Positions 34,379 through 42,956 of a stretch of 64,000 nt of DNA are shown in pieces (within the stretch, counting starts at the first letter, position 1; each line of letters begins with the position of its first letter). Both the position numbers and the translations under genes were made by a program. This DNA comes from Bacteroidia bacterium (GTDB lineage: Bacteria > Bacteroidota > Bacteroidia > B-17B0 > Aurantibacillaceae): positions 124,001 through 188,000 of the forward strand of contig JAEUTP010000007.1 in NCBI GenBank assembly GCA_016787705.1. The letters run 5' to 3'. The notes below the pieces were generated by a model, which ran no database searches, was not told where the DNA came from, and saw nothing but the letters and a program-made list of their open reading frames with translations.

Positions 34379-35041
34379 TTAAATATTCAAAAAATGAAGA
34401 AACTCGTTTAAACGATCTTTCATTCCTGTTTCATAATCGCTATGGCTGTAAGTAGCTTTAATAATATAATTATAGCGATTAAATGTTTGAATAATGCTGG
34501 ACAGATTTTCGCGGTTAACTTTAATGGTCACTTCCAGTTTTGTGCTATCGGGTTGCGAAGAAACGTGCAGGCTTAAAATTTTTGCATCGTTACCTTCAAT
34601 AATATTTCCAATTTGTGTAACCGAATAATCGTTTTGATTTAATTCTAAAACAATAACCCCACCCGGATTTTGTCCCGAGATCATGTTATTCAAATTCTGT
34701 ACAATACCTTTTAAAGTAATACAGCCTTTATAGTTTTCATTTTCATCCAGCACCGGCATTAACGTTAAATTTAAGCCGCTCATTAATTTTACCAATTCGT
34801 AGGTGTGTTGGTGCGTATGAATAACCGGGCGCATTAAATGTAGTTTGCTGTCTTCAATGGTTTGTTCAGGATGATTGTAATCCATCAGGTCCATTTCAGA
34901 AACAAGGCCTACTAGCCCACGATCTTTTACAACAGGCAAGTGCGACACTTTAAATTGTTCCATCCAATCCAAAGCCAACTCAACCGTATCGGTGGTTTTT
35001 AGTGGAGGAATTTCATCTGTTATAAGATCAACAACTAACAT
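34379..35041 (-). CDS. Tandem CBS-domain protein with C-terminal ACT-like region
   Basis: ATG 35041 (MLVVDLITDEIPPLKTTDTV) is used; the longer frame starts with a TTG four codons upstream. The 220-residue protein has two CBS motifs (residues about 1-125: VSHLPVVKDRGLVGLVSEMDLMD and LTLMPVLDENENYKGCITLKGIV). An ACT-like beta-alpha-beta domain follows from about 135 (GGVIVLELNQNDYSVTQIGNIIE, LEVTIKVNRENLSSIIQTF). CBS pairs bind adenosyl nucleotides and regulate partner proteins; ACT domains bind small ligands such as amino acids. A cytoplasmic sensor role is inferred. Divergent from pdxJ with an 80-base gap. Confidence 0.87.
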   Translation of the reverse strand: MLVVDLITDEIPPLKTTDTVELALDWMEQFKVSHLPVVKDRGLVGLVSEMDLMDYNHPEQTIEDSKLHLMRPVIHTHQHTYELVKLMSGLNLTLMPVLDENENYKGCITLKGIVQNLNNMISGQNPGGVIVLELNQNDYSVTQIGNIIEGNDAKILSLHVSSQPDSTKLEVTIKVNRENLSSIIQTFNRYNYIIKATYSHSDYETGMKDRLNEFLHFLNI

Positions 35042-35121
35042 ATTCTTTCTCAAATTTATGTAATTTAATTAGCTTTACTGTTTATTTTAGCAAAAAGTAA
35101 CAAAACATTAATTGCCTCAAA

Positions 35122-35838
35122 ATGACTAAATTAAGCGTAAACATAAACAAAATAGCCACTTTGCGTAATGCCCGCGGTGGCAACGTTCCTGATGTTTTAA
35201 AAGCTGCATTTGATATTGAGCGCTTTGGTGCACAAGGCATTACCGTACATCCGCGACCTGATGAACGGCATATAACTTATAAAGATGTGCGTGAATTAAA
35301 ACCACTTTTAAAAACAGAATTTAATATTGAAGGTAATCCTAAAGAACAAAAATTTGTTGATCTTGTTTTAGAAGTAAAACCCCAACAGGTAACATTGGTG
35401 CCCGATACACAAGGACAGTTAACCAGCGATCATGGTTGGGATACTGTTAAGAACAAAGATTATTTAAAAGAAATGATAGCACTCTTTCAAAAAAATAATA
35501 TCCGTACTTCTATTTTTGTAGATGCAAATTTAGAAATGGTAAAAGGCGCAAAAGAAACAGGAACAGATAGAATTGAATTATATACTGAAGAGTATGCCAG
35601 ATTGTTTTTTACAGAAAAAGAAAAAATAATTCAACCATTTACAGCCGCTGCAAAATTAGCCGGAGAATTAAGGCTGGGCGTAAACGCAGGGCACGACCTG
35701 AGTTTAGACAATTTGAAATTTTTTAAACAACAGGTTCCAAATTTATTGGAAGTATCAATTGGGCATGCTTTAATTAGCGATGCTTTATATTTTGGTTTGG
35801 AAAACACAGTACAATTATATTTACGACAACTGAAATGA
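35122..35838 (+). CDS. pdxJ: Pyridoxine 5'-phosphate synthase
   Basis: The 238-residue protein starts with LSVNINKIATLRNARGGNVPDV and has QGITVHPRPDERHITYKDV, FNIEGNPKEQKFVDLVL, KPQQVTLVPDTQGQLTSDHGW (written in part), and AGHDLSLDNLKFF, all PdxJ signatures on a TIM barrel. It condenses 1-deoxyxylulose 5-phosphate with 3-amino-2-oxopropyl phosphate to give pyridoxine 5'-phosphate. The stop overlaps the ATG of the next gene by four bases (ATGA), so both are co-translated. Confidence 0.97.
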   Translation: MTKLSVNINKIATLRNARGGNVPDVLKAAFDIERFGAQGITVHPRPDERHITYKDVRELKPLLKTEFNIEGNPKEQKFVDLVLEVKPQQVTLVPDTQGQLTSDHGWDTVKNKDYLKEMIALFQKNNIRTSIFVDANLEMVKGAKETGTDRIELYTEEYARLFFTEKEKIIQPFTAAAKLAGELRLGVNAGHDLSLDNLKFFKQQVPNLLEVSIGHALISDALYFGLENTVQLYLRQLK

Positions 35839-36608
35839 AATTAGCTTACAGAGAATTCGGGCATGGGCAACCATTAATTATTATGCATGGTTTATTTGGC
35901 CAAAGCGATAACTGGAACACGCTCGCCAAACAATTTGCAGAAAAAGGTTTACATGTGTTTACATTGGATCTTCGCAACCATGGGCTATCACCACACAGTG
36001 ATGTTTGGAATTACGAAGTTATGGCCGATGATTTGAAAGAATTTATTGATGACCATCAGTTAAAAGACCCTATTATATTAGGCCATAGCATGGGTGGCAA
36101 AGTAACCATGTTTTTTGAATTAAAATACAAAGGCATTGCTGCAAAAATAATTGTAGCCGATATTTCACCGCGCGCTTACGAACCGCATCACGATGATGTG
36201 CTGAAAGGATTGAACGCGGTTGATTTTACAAAAATAAAAACACGTAAAGAAGCCGAAACAGTTTTAAGCGAATACTTAAGCGATTTTGGCACCAAACAGT
36301 TTTTATTAAAAAATATTTACTGGCGCGATGCCGAAAATAATAGTATGGATTGGCGGTTTAATTTAAAGATCATTACTGAAAATTATAACAACATTGGCGT
36401 TGCTTTGCCACAGGGCTGTAGCCAGGCACCAACATTAGTAGTACGTGGCGAAAAATCAAATTATATTGCAGAAAGTGACCTGAAAGATTTTGAAAAACAT
36501 TTTCCCAACTTTAAATTAGAAACTGTTTTAGGCTCGGGGCATTGGATACATGCCGAAAAACCTAAAGAATTTTTTGAAGTGGTGATGTTGTTTATCAGAT
36601 CTATTTAA
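35835..36608 (+). CDS. Alpha/beta hydrolase, YbfF-like esterase
   Basis: The 257-residue protein has the alpha/beta-hydrolase motifs IIMHGLFGQSDNWNTLA, LDLRNHGLSPHS, nucleophile GHSMGGKV and the C-terminal His in GSGHWIHAEKP. HGLFGQSDNW and DLRNHGxS are typical of the YbfF/ABHD11 group of small acyl esterases. It is co-translated with pdxJ by the ATGA overlap. Whether it takes part in vitamin B6 metabolism is unknown. Confidence 0.92.
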   Translation: MKLAYREFGHGQPLIIMHGLFGQSDNWNTLAKQFAEKGLHVFTLDLRNHGLSPHSDVWNYEVMADDLKEFIDDHQLKDPIILGHSMGGKVTMFFELKYKGIAAKIIVADISPRAYEPHHDDVLKGLNAVDFTKIKTRKEAETVLSEYLSDFGTKQFLLKNIYWRDAENNSMDWRFNLKIITENYNNIGVALPQGCSQAPTLVVRGEKSNYIAESDLKDFEKHFPNFKLETVLGSGHWIHAEKPKEFFEVVMLFIRSI

Positions 36609-36620
36609 TGCTCTGCCATG

Positions 36621-36667
36621 GTGAGCTTGTCGAACCATTAACCGAGCACCCTTCGACAACCTCAGGG
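36621..36667. repeat. Small REP-like inverted repeat
   Basis: GTGAGCTTGTCGAA (36621-36634) and TTCGACAACCTCAG (within 36651-36667) are inverted copies of one word. Related words occur at 51830-51847 and inside recA at 58621-58635. Confidence 0.65.
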
Positions 36668-36673
36668 CGACAA

Positions 36674-37303
36674 TTACAATAAACCCAAGCTCTTTAAAAA
36701 ATCGCCTATCTCTTCGCCTTTAGGTAATAAAAAAGCGCTAATGCCACACTCGCCGGCACCTTTAACATGTTGTATGGAGTCGTCAATAAAAACCGTGTCT
36801 TCGGGTTTAAGATCGTTTTGTTTTAAAACAAATTCAAATATCTCTTTATTGGGTTTACGCATACCCATTCTGCACGAGTAATACACCCCGTCAAAATAAT
36901 CATTAAAATTTTTTACACCGTGCTCAATGTACAAATCGTGCTCAAAGGCCGCTATATGTGGCTCGCAGGTATTGCTTAATAAAAAGGTATTATAATTCTG
37001 TTTCATTTTTACCAACACATCCAGGCGGCGTTCGGGCACATCCAGCAACATAGCGTTCCAGGCACGTAGCAGCTCAGCATCAGGGCCATCATAGCGTATC
37101 TCTTTACGAATGGCGTTAAAGAACTCTTCGGTAGAAATAAGGCCTTTATCAAAATCATCAAACAGGCTACTTTGTTGGGCCTGCGTGTAAATGGCCTCAA
37201 AAGGCATATAGCTCAGTCTATTAAATTCGGCAATGGTTCTATTTGTATCAAGGTTAATGATAACACCGCCAAGGTCGAAAATGATATTTTTAATATGCTG
37301 CAT
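36674..37303 (-). CDS. HAD-superfamily hydrolase (YihX-like phosphatase)
   Basis: The 209-residue protein opens with IIFDLGGVIINLD, where the HAD nucleophile Asp stands in the FDLGGV form used by the YihX group. TFLLSNTCEPHI is motif II, MGMRKPNKEIFEFVL holds the motif III Lys, and TVFIDDSIQHVKGA is motif IV. YihX-type enzymes remove phosphate from sugar phosphates such as glucose-1-phosphate; the substrate here is unknown. It is a lone gene convergent with the pdxJ pair. Confidence 0.92.
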   Translation of the reverse strand: MQHIKNIIFDLGGVIINLDTNRTIAEFNRLSYMPFEAIYTQAQQSSLFDDFDKGLISTEEFFNAIRKEIRYDGPDAELLRAWNAMLLDVPERRLDVLVKMKQNYNTFLLSNTCEPHIAAFEHDLYIEHGVKNFNDYFDGVYYSCRMGMRKPNKEIFEFVLKQNDLKPEDTVFIDDSIQHVKGAGECGISAFLLPKGEEIGDFLKSLGLL

Positions 37304-37332
37304 TATTATTTTGCAAATATGGGGCTTTTATC

Positions 37333-37340
37333 TATTTTTG
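37333..37340 (+). promoter_or_regulatory. -7 box of the tRNA gene
   Basis: TATTTTTG matches TAnnTTTG and stands 36 bases before the tRNA 5' end. Confidence 0.5.
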
Positions 37341-37376
37341 CAATCCCCATAAAGGGTAAATATAATAAAACTAACC

Positions 37377-37450
37377 GCTCCTATAGCTCAGCCGGTTAGA
37401 GCATCAGACTCATAATCTGAGGGTCCCTGGTTCGAGCCCAGGTGGGAGCA
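37377..37450 (+). tRNA. tRNA-Met (anticodon CAT)
   Basis: The cloverleaf is complete. The acceptor arm GCTCCTA pairs with TGGGAGC with one G-T pair, followed by discriminator A. The D arm is AGCTCAGCCGGTTAGAGC. The anticodon arm CAGAC-TCATAA-TCTG displays CAT, and the T arm is CCTGG-TTCGAGC-CCAGG. CCA is not encoded. It lacks the C-A mismatch at the acceptor end of an initiator, so it is elongator Met or the lysidine-modified Ile2 tRNA; sequence alone does not separate these. Confidence 0.95.
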
Positions 37451-37453
37451 CAA

Positions 37454-37488
37454 GAAAGCCCCGTTTCTTAAATGAAATGGGGCTTTTT
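37454..37488 (+). terminator. Terminator of the tRNA gene
   Basis: AAAGCCCC-G-TTTC pairs with GAAA-T-GGGGCTTT with one G-T pair and ends in TTTTT, directly behind the tRNA. Confidence 0.88.
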
Positions 37489-37550
37489 GATTTTACAATT
37501 ATCTATAAAATATAGCAAGAAACAGCGTTTTGAGGCCGTAATTTTGATTT

Positions 37551-37778
37551 ATGAAAGCAGAAGAAATTAAAACATTATTTGAGCAGTTTGAAGTAGCAGC
37601 GATTAGTATAGAAAATGTTGAATGCTGGAGCGCCCGTGAATTGCAAAAATTACTTGGGTATAGTAAATGGGAAAATTTTGAGAAGGTAATTTCTAAAGCT
37701 AAAGAAGCTTGTCAAAATGCCGGAGAAGAGATAAAAGACCATTTTCCTGACGTTAGGAAAATGGTTGAAATTGAGTAA
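37551..37778 (+). pseudogene. dinD: Truncated DinD-like protein (DNA damage-inducible protein D), N-terminal 75 residues
   Basis: The 75 residues match the N-terminus of DinD: VECWSARELQKLLGYSKWENF, KAKEACQNAGEEIKDHFPDVRK. Full DinD proteins are about 270 residues and continue after KMVEI with GSGA-like sequence. Here the frame stops after KMVEIE, and 27 bases on begins the end of the convergent methyltransferase gene. A TAATTTTG box (37539-37546) just upstream shows the promoter may be intact. The missing three quarters were probably lost when the methyltransferase cassette arrived. A functional mini-protein cannot be ruled out. DinD modulates RecA filaments in E. coli. Confidence 0.8.
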
Positions 37779-37805
37779 GAAACAAACGTATAAGAAAATG
37801 TTTAT

Positions 37806-39509
37806 TTATTGCCGTTCTAAAACGCCGTTTACTTTTAATTTAATTATTTCTGTACTTTCAAGTCCATCATTGTCTACAACTTTGACTGCAATTTGATGAG
37901 AGCCTGCTTTAAATTTATAAGTTTGCTTTCCGCTTTTATCAAGTAAGATTTCTGCTTTAAATTTTTCATCTTTATAATCAAAATCCCAAGAGAAAAACTC
38001 AACTCCCGCTTCTGAATTTCCCTTTGCAGTAAATTCAATTTCATGTAACCCTTTTTTATCTTTTCCTTTATCGGCAAGAATAACTGAGATTGTTGGTTTC
38101 TTTGCTATAGGAATAATTTCTTCTACCAGCACAAGTTTAATAACAATATTTTCTTTATTTTTTAAGCGAGCAACTTCTTCAATAGCCCCTTTTCCAAATG
38201 AAAAGGCAATAATGAAACCAACAGGTTTAATTTCTGTTTTATTTTTTTCATATAACTTTTTGTCATTTCGTTGAATTGCAGAATGAAAATTATCTATTAC
38301 ATTTCTACCGATATTGTCAGAGCGTTTTATCTGAATAGGAACGTTGTCGAGAGTTTTTCCATCTAATCCAAGGTCCCCACGTTGTTTTGTATTTGGTCTA
38401 CCGCCGAAAGCAGTAACGATAAAATTTTCAAATTCGAAAGCATCTTTATATCGGAGAGTATCGTAATCGTATTTATGTAACTGAACAATAAATGGCTTAC
38501 TGAATAAATCTTGTTGCTGATTTAAACGAAATTCGGTCACCTTAACTGCTTGTACAGATTGATCTATACCAATCCATTTTCTATTCAATTTATCAGCAAC
38601 CGCAATAGTTGTGCCACCACCAACAAATGGGTCAAGCACTAAATAGTTTTCATTTGTGCCCGTTTCAATTATTCTTTTTAATAAAGCTTCTGGTTTTTGT
38701 GTAGGATAACCAATTTTTTCTTTTGAGCTACCAGATACCATGTTTATATCGTCCCAGATATTTTGGACTGGTTTACCCTTAACTTCATCTAAAAAAACCT
38801 TACGCCTTATCCTTCCCTTCTTGTCAATAGGAAATAATAAACGGCCTTCTTCATCCCAAAGTTCCATTTTGCTTTTTTCAATTGCCCAACCATTTTTTGG
38901 GGGCGAATAACCTTTATAGTCATATGTTAAGTTTGGGCGCGGCGAAGGACTACCCAAATCCGCACTTCGATATTTTCTTACCGTATCATCTACTAAATTA
39001 AAATTACTGTCTAAATATTCTTGAAAGCCGTCAGCATCAAATGTAAATTGGCTATTAAAGATGTAATTATTGGTTTTGGAATAAAAGAAAATTGTATCTG
39101 TTGAAACACCGAATACACTTGACTTGTGATTTGTTTCTCCTTTTCCAGTTTTTCTTTTCCAAATTATTTCATTACGAAAATTATTATAAGAGAAAATTTT
39201 ATCAAGTATTTCGGTCCTTATATAACTATTTGCATGCCAATCACAATGCAAAAATATAACACCTGTTGGTTTTAATATTCTATGCATTTCTATTACACGT
39301 TCTTTTAGCCAAGAAATATAATGGTCAATTCCACCACTGAAACGATCTTCAAAACTGCGCACCTCACCGCTATCACCCCAAATTACTTCATAAGATCTAT
39401 TACTAAAAAATGGAGGATCTAAGTAGATTAAATCTATAGTATCACTATCCAAGCTCTTTAATATTTCGAGATTATCTCCTAAAATTAACTGATTAATATC
39501 TTGACTCAT
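37806..39509 (-). CDS. Fused DNA methyltransferase / PD-(D/E)xK nuclease with C-terminal PKD-like domain
   Basis: The 567 residues hold three parts. Residues 1-335 are an amino-methyltransferase of beta-like motif order: catalytic motif IV LDPPF at 30-34 precedes the AdoMet motif DPFVGGGTT at 293-301, with YPTQKPEALL at 268-277. It should methylate adenine N6 or cytosine N4. Residues about 355-465 look like an Mrr-type nuclease: FENFIVTAFGG, D383 in GLDGK and PIQIKRS (Q393, K395) give a PD-(D/E)xK-like site. Residues about 470-560 resemble a PKD/Ig fold (FSWDFDY, VKVVDNDG), normally extracellular. A single-chain restriction-modification enzyme or an RM-derived hybrid is inferred. Divergent from an XRE regulator; convergent with truncated dinD. 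Confidence 0.85.
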   Translation of the reverse strand: MSQDINQLILGDNLEILKSLDSDTIDLIYLDPPFFSNRSYEVIWGDSGEVRSFEDRFSGGIDHYISWLKERVIEMHRILKPTGVIFLHCDWHANSYIRTEILDKIFSYNNFRNEIIWKRKTGKGETNHKSSVFGVSTDTIFFYSKTNNYIFNSQFTFDADGFQEYLDSNFNLVDDTVRKYRSADLGSPSPRPNLTYDYKGYSPPKNGWAIEKSKMELWDEEGRLLFPIDKKGRIRRKVFLDEVKGKPVQNIWDDINMVSGSSKEKIGYPTQKPEALLKRIIETGTNENYLVLDPFVGGGTTIAVADKLNRKWIGIDQSVQAVKVTEFRLNQQQDLFSKPFIVQLHKYDYDTLRYKDAFEFENFIVTAFGGRPNTKQRGDLGLDGKTLDNVPIQIKRSDNIGRNVIDNFHSAIQRNDKKLYEKNKTEIKPVGFIIAFSFGKGAIEEVARLKNKENIVIKLVLVEEIIPIAKKPTISVILADKGKDKKGLHEIEFTAKGNSEAGVEFFSWDFDYKDEKFKAEILLDKSGKQTYKFKAGSHQIAVKVVDNDGLESTEIIKLKVNGVLERQ

Positions 39510-39578
39510 TACTTTTTTAGTTTACACCTTAGTTACTATTTAATAGACTGCAAATAATTATATAATGATACAAAAAAC

Positions 39579-39610
39579 TCATTTAATGACAAATATATAT
39601 CATTAAATGA
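39579..39610. promoter_or_regulatory. Inverted-repeat operator candidate in the XRE-methyltransferase intergenic region
   Basis: TCATTTAATGA (39579-39589) and TCATTAAATGA (39600-39610) are perfect reverse complements, each itself nearly palindromic, spaced 10 bases apart. The position, between two divergent genes and 36 bases before the XRE start, fits a controller-protein operator. Confidence 0.6.
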
Positions 39611-39645
39611 TTATTTAAAATGGTAAAAGCAGCTGAAATTTGCTC

Positions 39646-40017
39646 GTGAGCAAAAAAGTAGGCGATAAAATACGTCAATTAAGGGTTATTAATGGATTAA
39701 GCCAGGACAATCTTGCGGATGAAATTGGTATGAGCCCTGGAAATTATGGTAAAATTGAACGCGGTGAGATTGATGTTAGCTCTTCACATTTAATAAAAAT
39801 TGCAAAAGCATTAAAAGTAAATGTTAGCGACTTCTTTGAGGAGAAAAAGACAAATCTTAAAGAAAACAAGGTCGATTATGGTTATGCTACAAAAGAAGAA
39901 CTATCTGAACTAGCCCAAGCAATAAACATTTTAAACAAAGAAATTGCTAAACTGAAGGAAGAAATTACAAAAACTCCTCAAAAAGTAAAAAAGAAATACA
40001 CTAAGAAAAATAAGTAA
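39646..40017 (+). CDS. XRE-family HTH regulator, candidate controller of the modification gene
   Basis: The start is probably GTG 39646 (SKKVGDKIRQLRVINGLS follows); TTG 39640 is possible. The roughly 124-residue protein has a Cro/C1-type helix-turn-helix at about residues 8-62 (LSQDNLADEIGMSPGNYGKIERGEIDVSSSHLIKIAKAL). A Lys/Glu-rich coiled-coil tail (ELSELAQAINILNKEIAKLKEEI) and a basic end follow. Small XRE proteins divergent from methyltransferases often time expression of restriction-modification genes. Its stop lies 2 bases from the end of the convergent TPR gene. Confidence 0.85.
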   Translation: MSKKVGDKIRQLRVINGLSQDNLADEIGMSPGNYGKIERGEIDVSSSHLIKIAKALKVNVSDFFEEKKTNLKENKVDYGYATKEELSELAQAINILNKEIAKLKEEITKTPQKVKKKYTKKNK

Positions 40018-40019
40018 AA

Positions 40020-42905
40020 TTATTTTCTCTCACCCTTCAAACTCCTATCAATATATTTTTCACTTGGCAGCAACGCCGTTTGTATACGTTTGGCGTAATA
40101 AATACTATCTAAAATTTCTTTTTGCTTGGCATCTACCAATTGTTTTTGCGCTATAATAAGTGCGTTGTCTTTTTGTTTTTGCTTATAACCTCTTAAAATA
40201 AATACAACTAATATTAATACCAATGCGAAGCCAATAATAAAATAATTGCGTTCTCTTTCTTTTTGTTTTAATTCTTCTTTGGCAAGGGCATCTTTTTTAT
40301 CCTGCTCGGCCTTTAATTCAATTTCTTTTTTTTCGTAATCGTATTGTAGTCGTTTTTTTAAAGCAGCTTTTTGTGTTTCCTGGTTATTAATACTATCACT
40401 CATTTTAATTTCGAGGGCATACATATCATAAGCATCTTTATAGTTATTTTGTTTTTGAAAAATTAGTTTTAATGTTTTTGAGGAGTTCATAATGGCCCTT
40501 ATGTTGCCCGTGCTTTGCGCAAAATCAAAGCCCATTTTTGCGTTCTTGTAAGCCTCGCTTACCTGCCCCTCGGCTAAAAATACTTTAGAAAGATTATCGT
40601 AGGTATTGGCAAGACCTTTTATATCCTGTAACTCTTCGTAACACTTTATGCTTTTTTTAAAATATGCTTTTGCATTTTTATAATCGTTTTGCTGCCTGTA
40701 AATATTGCCTATGTTGTTATATACTTTTGAGCAAATATTTTTATCGCGCAAGCGTTCTCCAAGCATAAGACTTTTCATATAATATTCTAAAGCTGTTGTA
40801 AGATTGCTTTGCTCATCGTATATCATGCCTATATAATTTAAGGTAATACCTATACGGCTATCATTCTTAATTTCGGTACTTATGGCCAGGCTTTTTTTGT
40901 AATAATTCATAGCCGTACCTAGGTCTTTTAATTTTTTATAAATGTTGCCAATGTTTATAAATACAACAATAATGTTTTCTTTATCATTTAACTTTTCGAG
41001 CACAGTTAAACCACGGTGATAATAATCGAGCGATTTGGTTAGGTTGCCCTGGCTATCATAAACACTGCCAATATTAATGAGTGTGCTGGCAGCACTTTGT
41101 TTATCGTTTGTTTTTTCATGCAGCAATAAGGACTGTTCAAATAACGCAAGTCCCTCAAGTGTTTTACCCCTTACGTTTAATACATAACCTTTATTTCCTA
41201 TTGCTGACGCTAAATTGCGCATAAAAAAGGTATCGGTGCGTGTGGTAAGTGAGCCCAAATGCTTTTCAGCGATCTTTATTACTTCTTCATTATATATCCA
41301 CCATTGGTTTTCGCCCGCAGTAAAATATTCTGATAAGGCATTTAAAACTCTAATACGCGTGGTATCTTCTTTTACCGTTTTTAAAACCTGTTTTAATGAA
41401 TCGGTATTTTGCGCGAGTGTGATAAATGATAAAAGACAAAAGACACAAGACAGTACTTTTTTGTTTAATTGCTTTATGCTTTTGTCAATGTATTTCTCAC
41501 TTGGTAATAAAGCGCTTTGTATGCGTTTGGCATAGTGTATAGAATCCAATATCTCTTTTTGTTTGGCATCAACCAGGTTTTTTTGTTCAATAATGATCTT
41601 ATTATCTTTTTGTTTTTGCATGTAACTTCTAAAAATAAAAAGTGCTAACACTATTACCAGGGCAAAGCCGCCAATAAAATAATTGCGTTGCTTTTCTTTT
41701 TGTTTTAATTCTTCTTTTGCTATGGCGTCTTTTTTATCCTGTTCGGTTTTTATTTCAAATTCTTTTTTCTCATAGTCGTATTGCAATTGTTTTTTTACGG
41801 CGGCTTTTTGTGTTTCCTGGTTAATAAGGCTATCACGCATTTTAATTTCGAGCTCGTACATTTCAAATGCATCTTTGTGTTTTTTTTGTTGCAGATAGAT
41901 CCGCTTTAAAATATCTGCAGAGTTTTTTATTCTTTCAGGATATCCCACCTCTCTGGCAGCTTGCATACCTTTAATGGCGTAACTTAAAGCTTCGGCAGAC
42001 CGGTTTGTTTTTAATAATAAGGTTGCAATATTATTTAATGTAAAGGCCACACCGCTTTTATTGCCTATTGCACCATTTATCTTTAAGCTTTTTTCAAAGT
42101 AGGAAAAAGCTAAAGAATTGTTGCCCTGCCTGTGGTAAATAGAGCCAATGTTATTGGATGAATTGCCAATACCAAGCGCATCGCCAATTTCTCGGTAAAT
42201 GGCAAAGCTTTTTTGATAATACTCCAAAGCTTTTGAATCGTTAATAACATCATAAAGGGCACCAATATTATTCAATGATTGCGCTATACCCGCTTTGTCG
42301 TTCACGCCTTCTCTTTTTTTAAGGCTTTTCTGGTAATATTCAAGTGCTTTTGTCTTGTCGCCCTGTCGGTCGTGAATAGAGCCAATATTGTTAAGCGTAT
42401 TGGCCATACCTTTATCATTTTTTAATGCTTCATAAAGCTTTAGCGATTCGTGAAAATACTCCAAAGCCAGTGGAATGTTGCCTTTTACATTGTATACATA
42501 ACCAATGTTATTTAAAGATTCGGTCTCTCCTTTTTTATTGCCAAGTTCTTTAAATAACGCCAGGCTTTTTTTAAAATTCTCTAACGCTTTTTCATTTTCG
42601 CCATGATAGGTATGGCCAACGCCGGTGTTCATATAGGCGGTTGCAACGTAGTTTAAATAAACAGGCTTAAGTGCCCCTTCGGTGGCAATATTCTTTTCTG
42701 CAAGCGCTTTTAATTCGTGGTTATACTTTGGCCATAGCTCATCGTTGCTTTCTGCATCTACCATGGCCGATAATATCGTGCAACGTGTGGTATCGTGTTT
42801 AGCCGCTTTAAGGGCAAGCTTCAAAGAATCGATAGTTTGAGAAAATAGGGTAAATGAAAAAAGACAAATAGCAAACGATAAAAAGTATTTGTTTTTTTTG
42901 TGCAA
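40020..42905 (-). CDS. Double TPR membrane protein, head-to-tail fusion lacking SpoIIE domains
   Basis: Translation starts at TTG 42905. The 961 residues contain two complete units of the same design. Unit one (about 1-485) has a signal peptide, TPR repeats (NNIGSIHDRQGDKTKALEYY and similar), a cytosolic-side Lys/Glu coiled coil, a membrane helix (YFIGGFALVIVLALFIF) and ends in IQSALLPSEKYIDKSIK. It then runs straight into a buried signal peptide (NKKVLSCVFCLLSFITLAQ) that opens unit two, which ends in IQTALLPSEKYIDRSLK. In full-length relatives the IQxALLxS motif leads into a SpoIIE phosphatase; both units stop there. It is likely a tandem duplication joined in frame. Function is unclear: sensor without output, or processed into two proteins. 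Confidence 0.82.
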   Translation of the reverse strand: MHKKNKYFLSFAICLFSFTLFSQTIDSLKLALKAAKHDTTRCTILSAMVDAESNDELWPKYNHELKALAEKNIATEGALKPVYLNYVATAYMNTGVGHTYHGENEKALENFKKSLALFKELGNKKGETESLNNIGYVYNVKGNIPLALEYFHESLKLYEALKNDKGMANTLNNIGSIHDRQGDKTKALEYYQKSLKKREGVNDKAGIAQSLNNIGALYDVINDSKALEYYQKSFAIYREIGDALGIGNSSNNIGSIYHRQGNNSLAFSYFEKSLKINGAIGNKSGVAFTLNNIATLLLKTNRSAEALSYAIKGMQAAREVGYPERIKNSADILKRIYLQQKKHKDAFEMYELEIKMRDSLINQETQKAAVKKQLQYDYEKKEFEIKTEQDKKDAIAKEELKQKEKQRNYFIGGFALVIVLALFIFRSYMQKQKDNKIIIEQKNLVDAKQKEILDSIHYAKRIQSALLPSEKYIDKSIKQLNKKVLSCVFCLLSFITLAQNTDSLKQVLKTVKEDTTRIRVLNALSEYFTAGENQWWIYNEEVIKIAEKHLGSLTTRTDTFFMRNLASAIGNKGYVLNVRGKTLEGLALFEQSLLLHEKTNDKQSAASTLINIGSVYDSQGNLTKSLDYYHRGLTVLEKLNDKENIIVVFINIGNIYKKLKDLGTAMNYYKKSLAISTEIKNDSRIGITLNYIGMIYDEQSNLTTALEYYMKSLMLGERLRDKNICSKVYNNIGNIYRQQNDYKNAKAYFKKSIKCYEELQDIKGLANTYDNLSKVFLAEGQVSEAYKNAKMGFDFAQSTGNIRAIMNSSKTLKLIFQKQNNYKDAYDMYALEIKMSDSINNQETQKAALKKRLQYDYEKKEIELKAEQDKKDALAKEELKQKERERNYFIIGFALVLILVVFILRGYKQKQKDNALIIAQKQLVDAKQKEILDSIYYAKRIQTALLPSEKYIDRSLKGERK

Positions 42906-42956
42906 GAAGAAGTATGTGAAATTTAATCACTAAATATAGCAATTTTTTAGCAACAA

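Noticed and set aside
37377..40020. Genomic island with a tRNA attachment site
   Set aside because: No integrase gene and no repeat of the tRNA 3' end were found near 39.5 or 43 kb.
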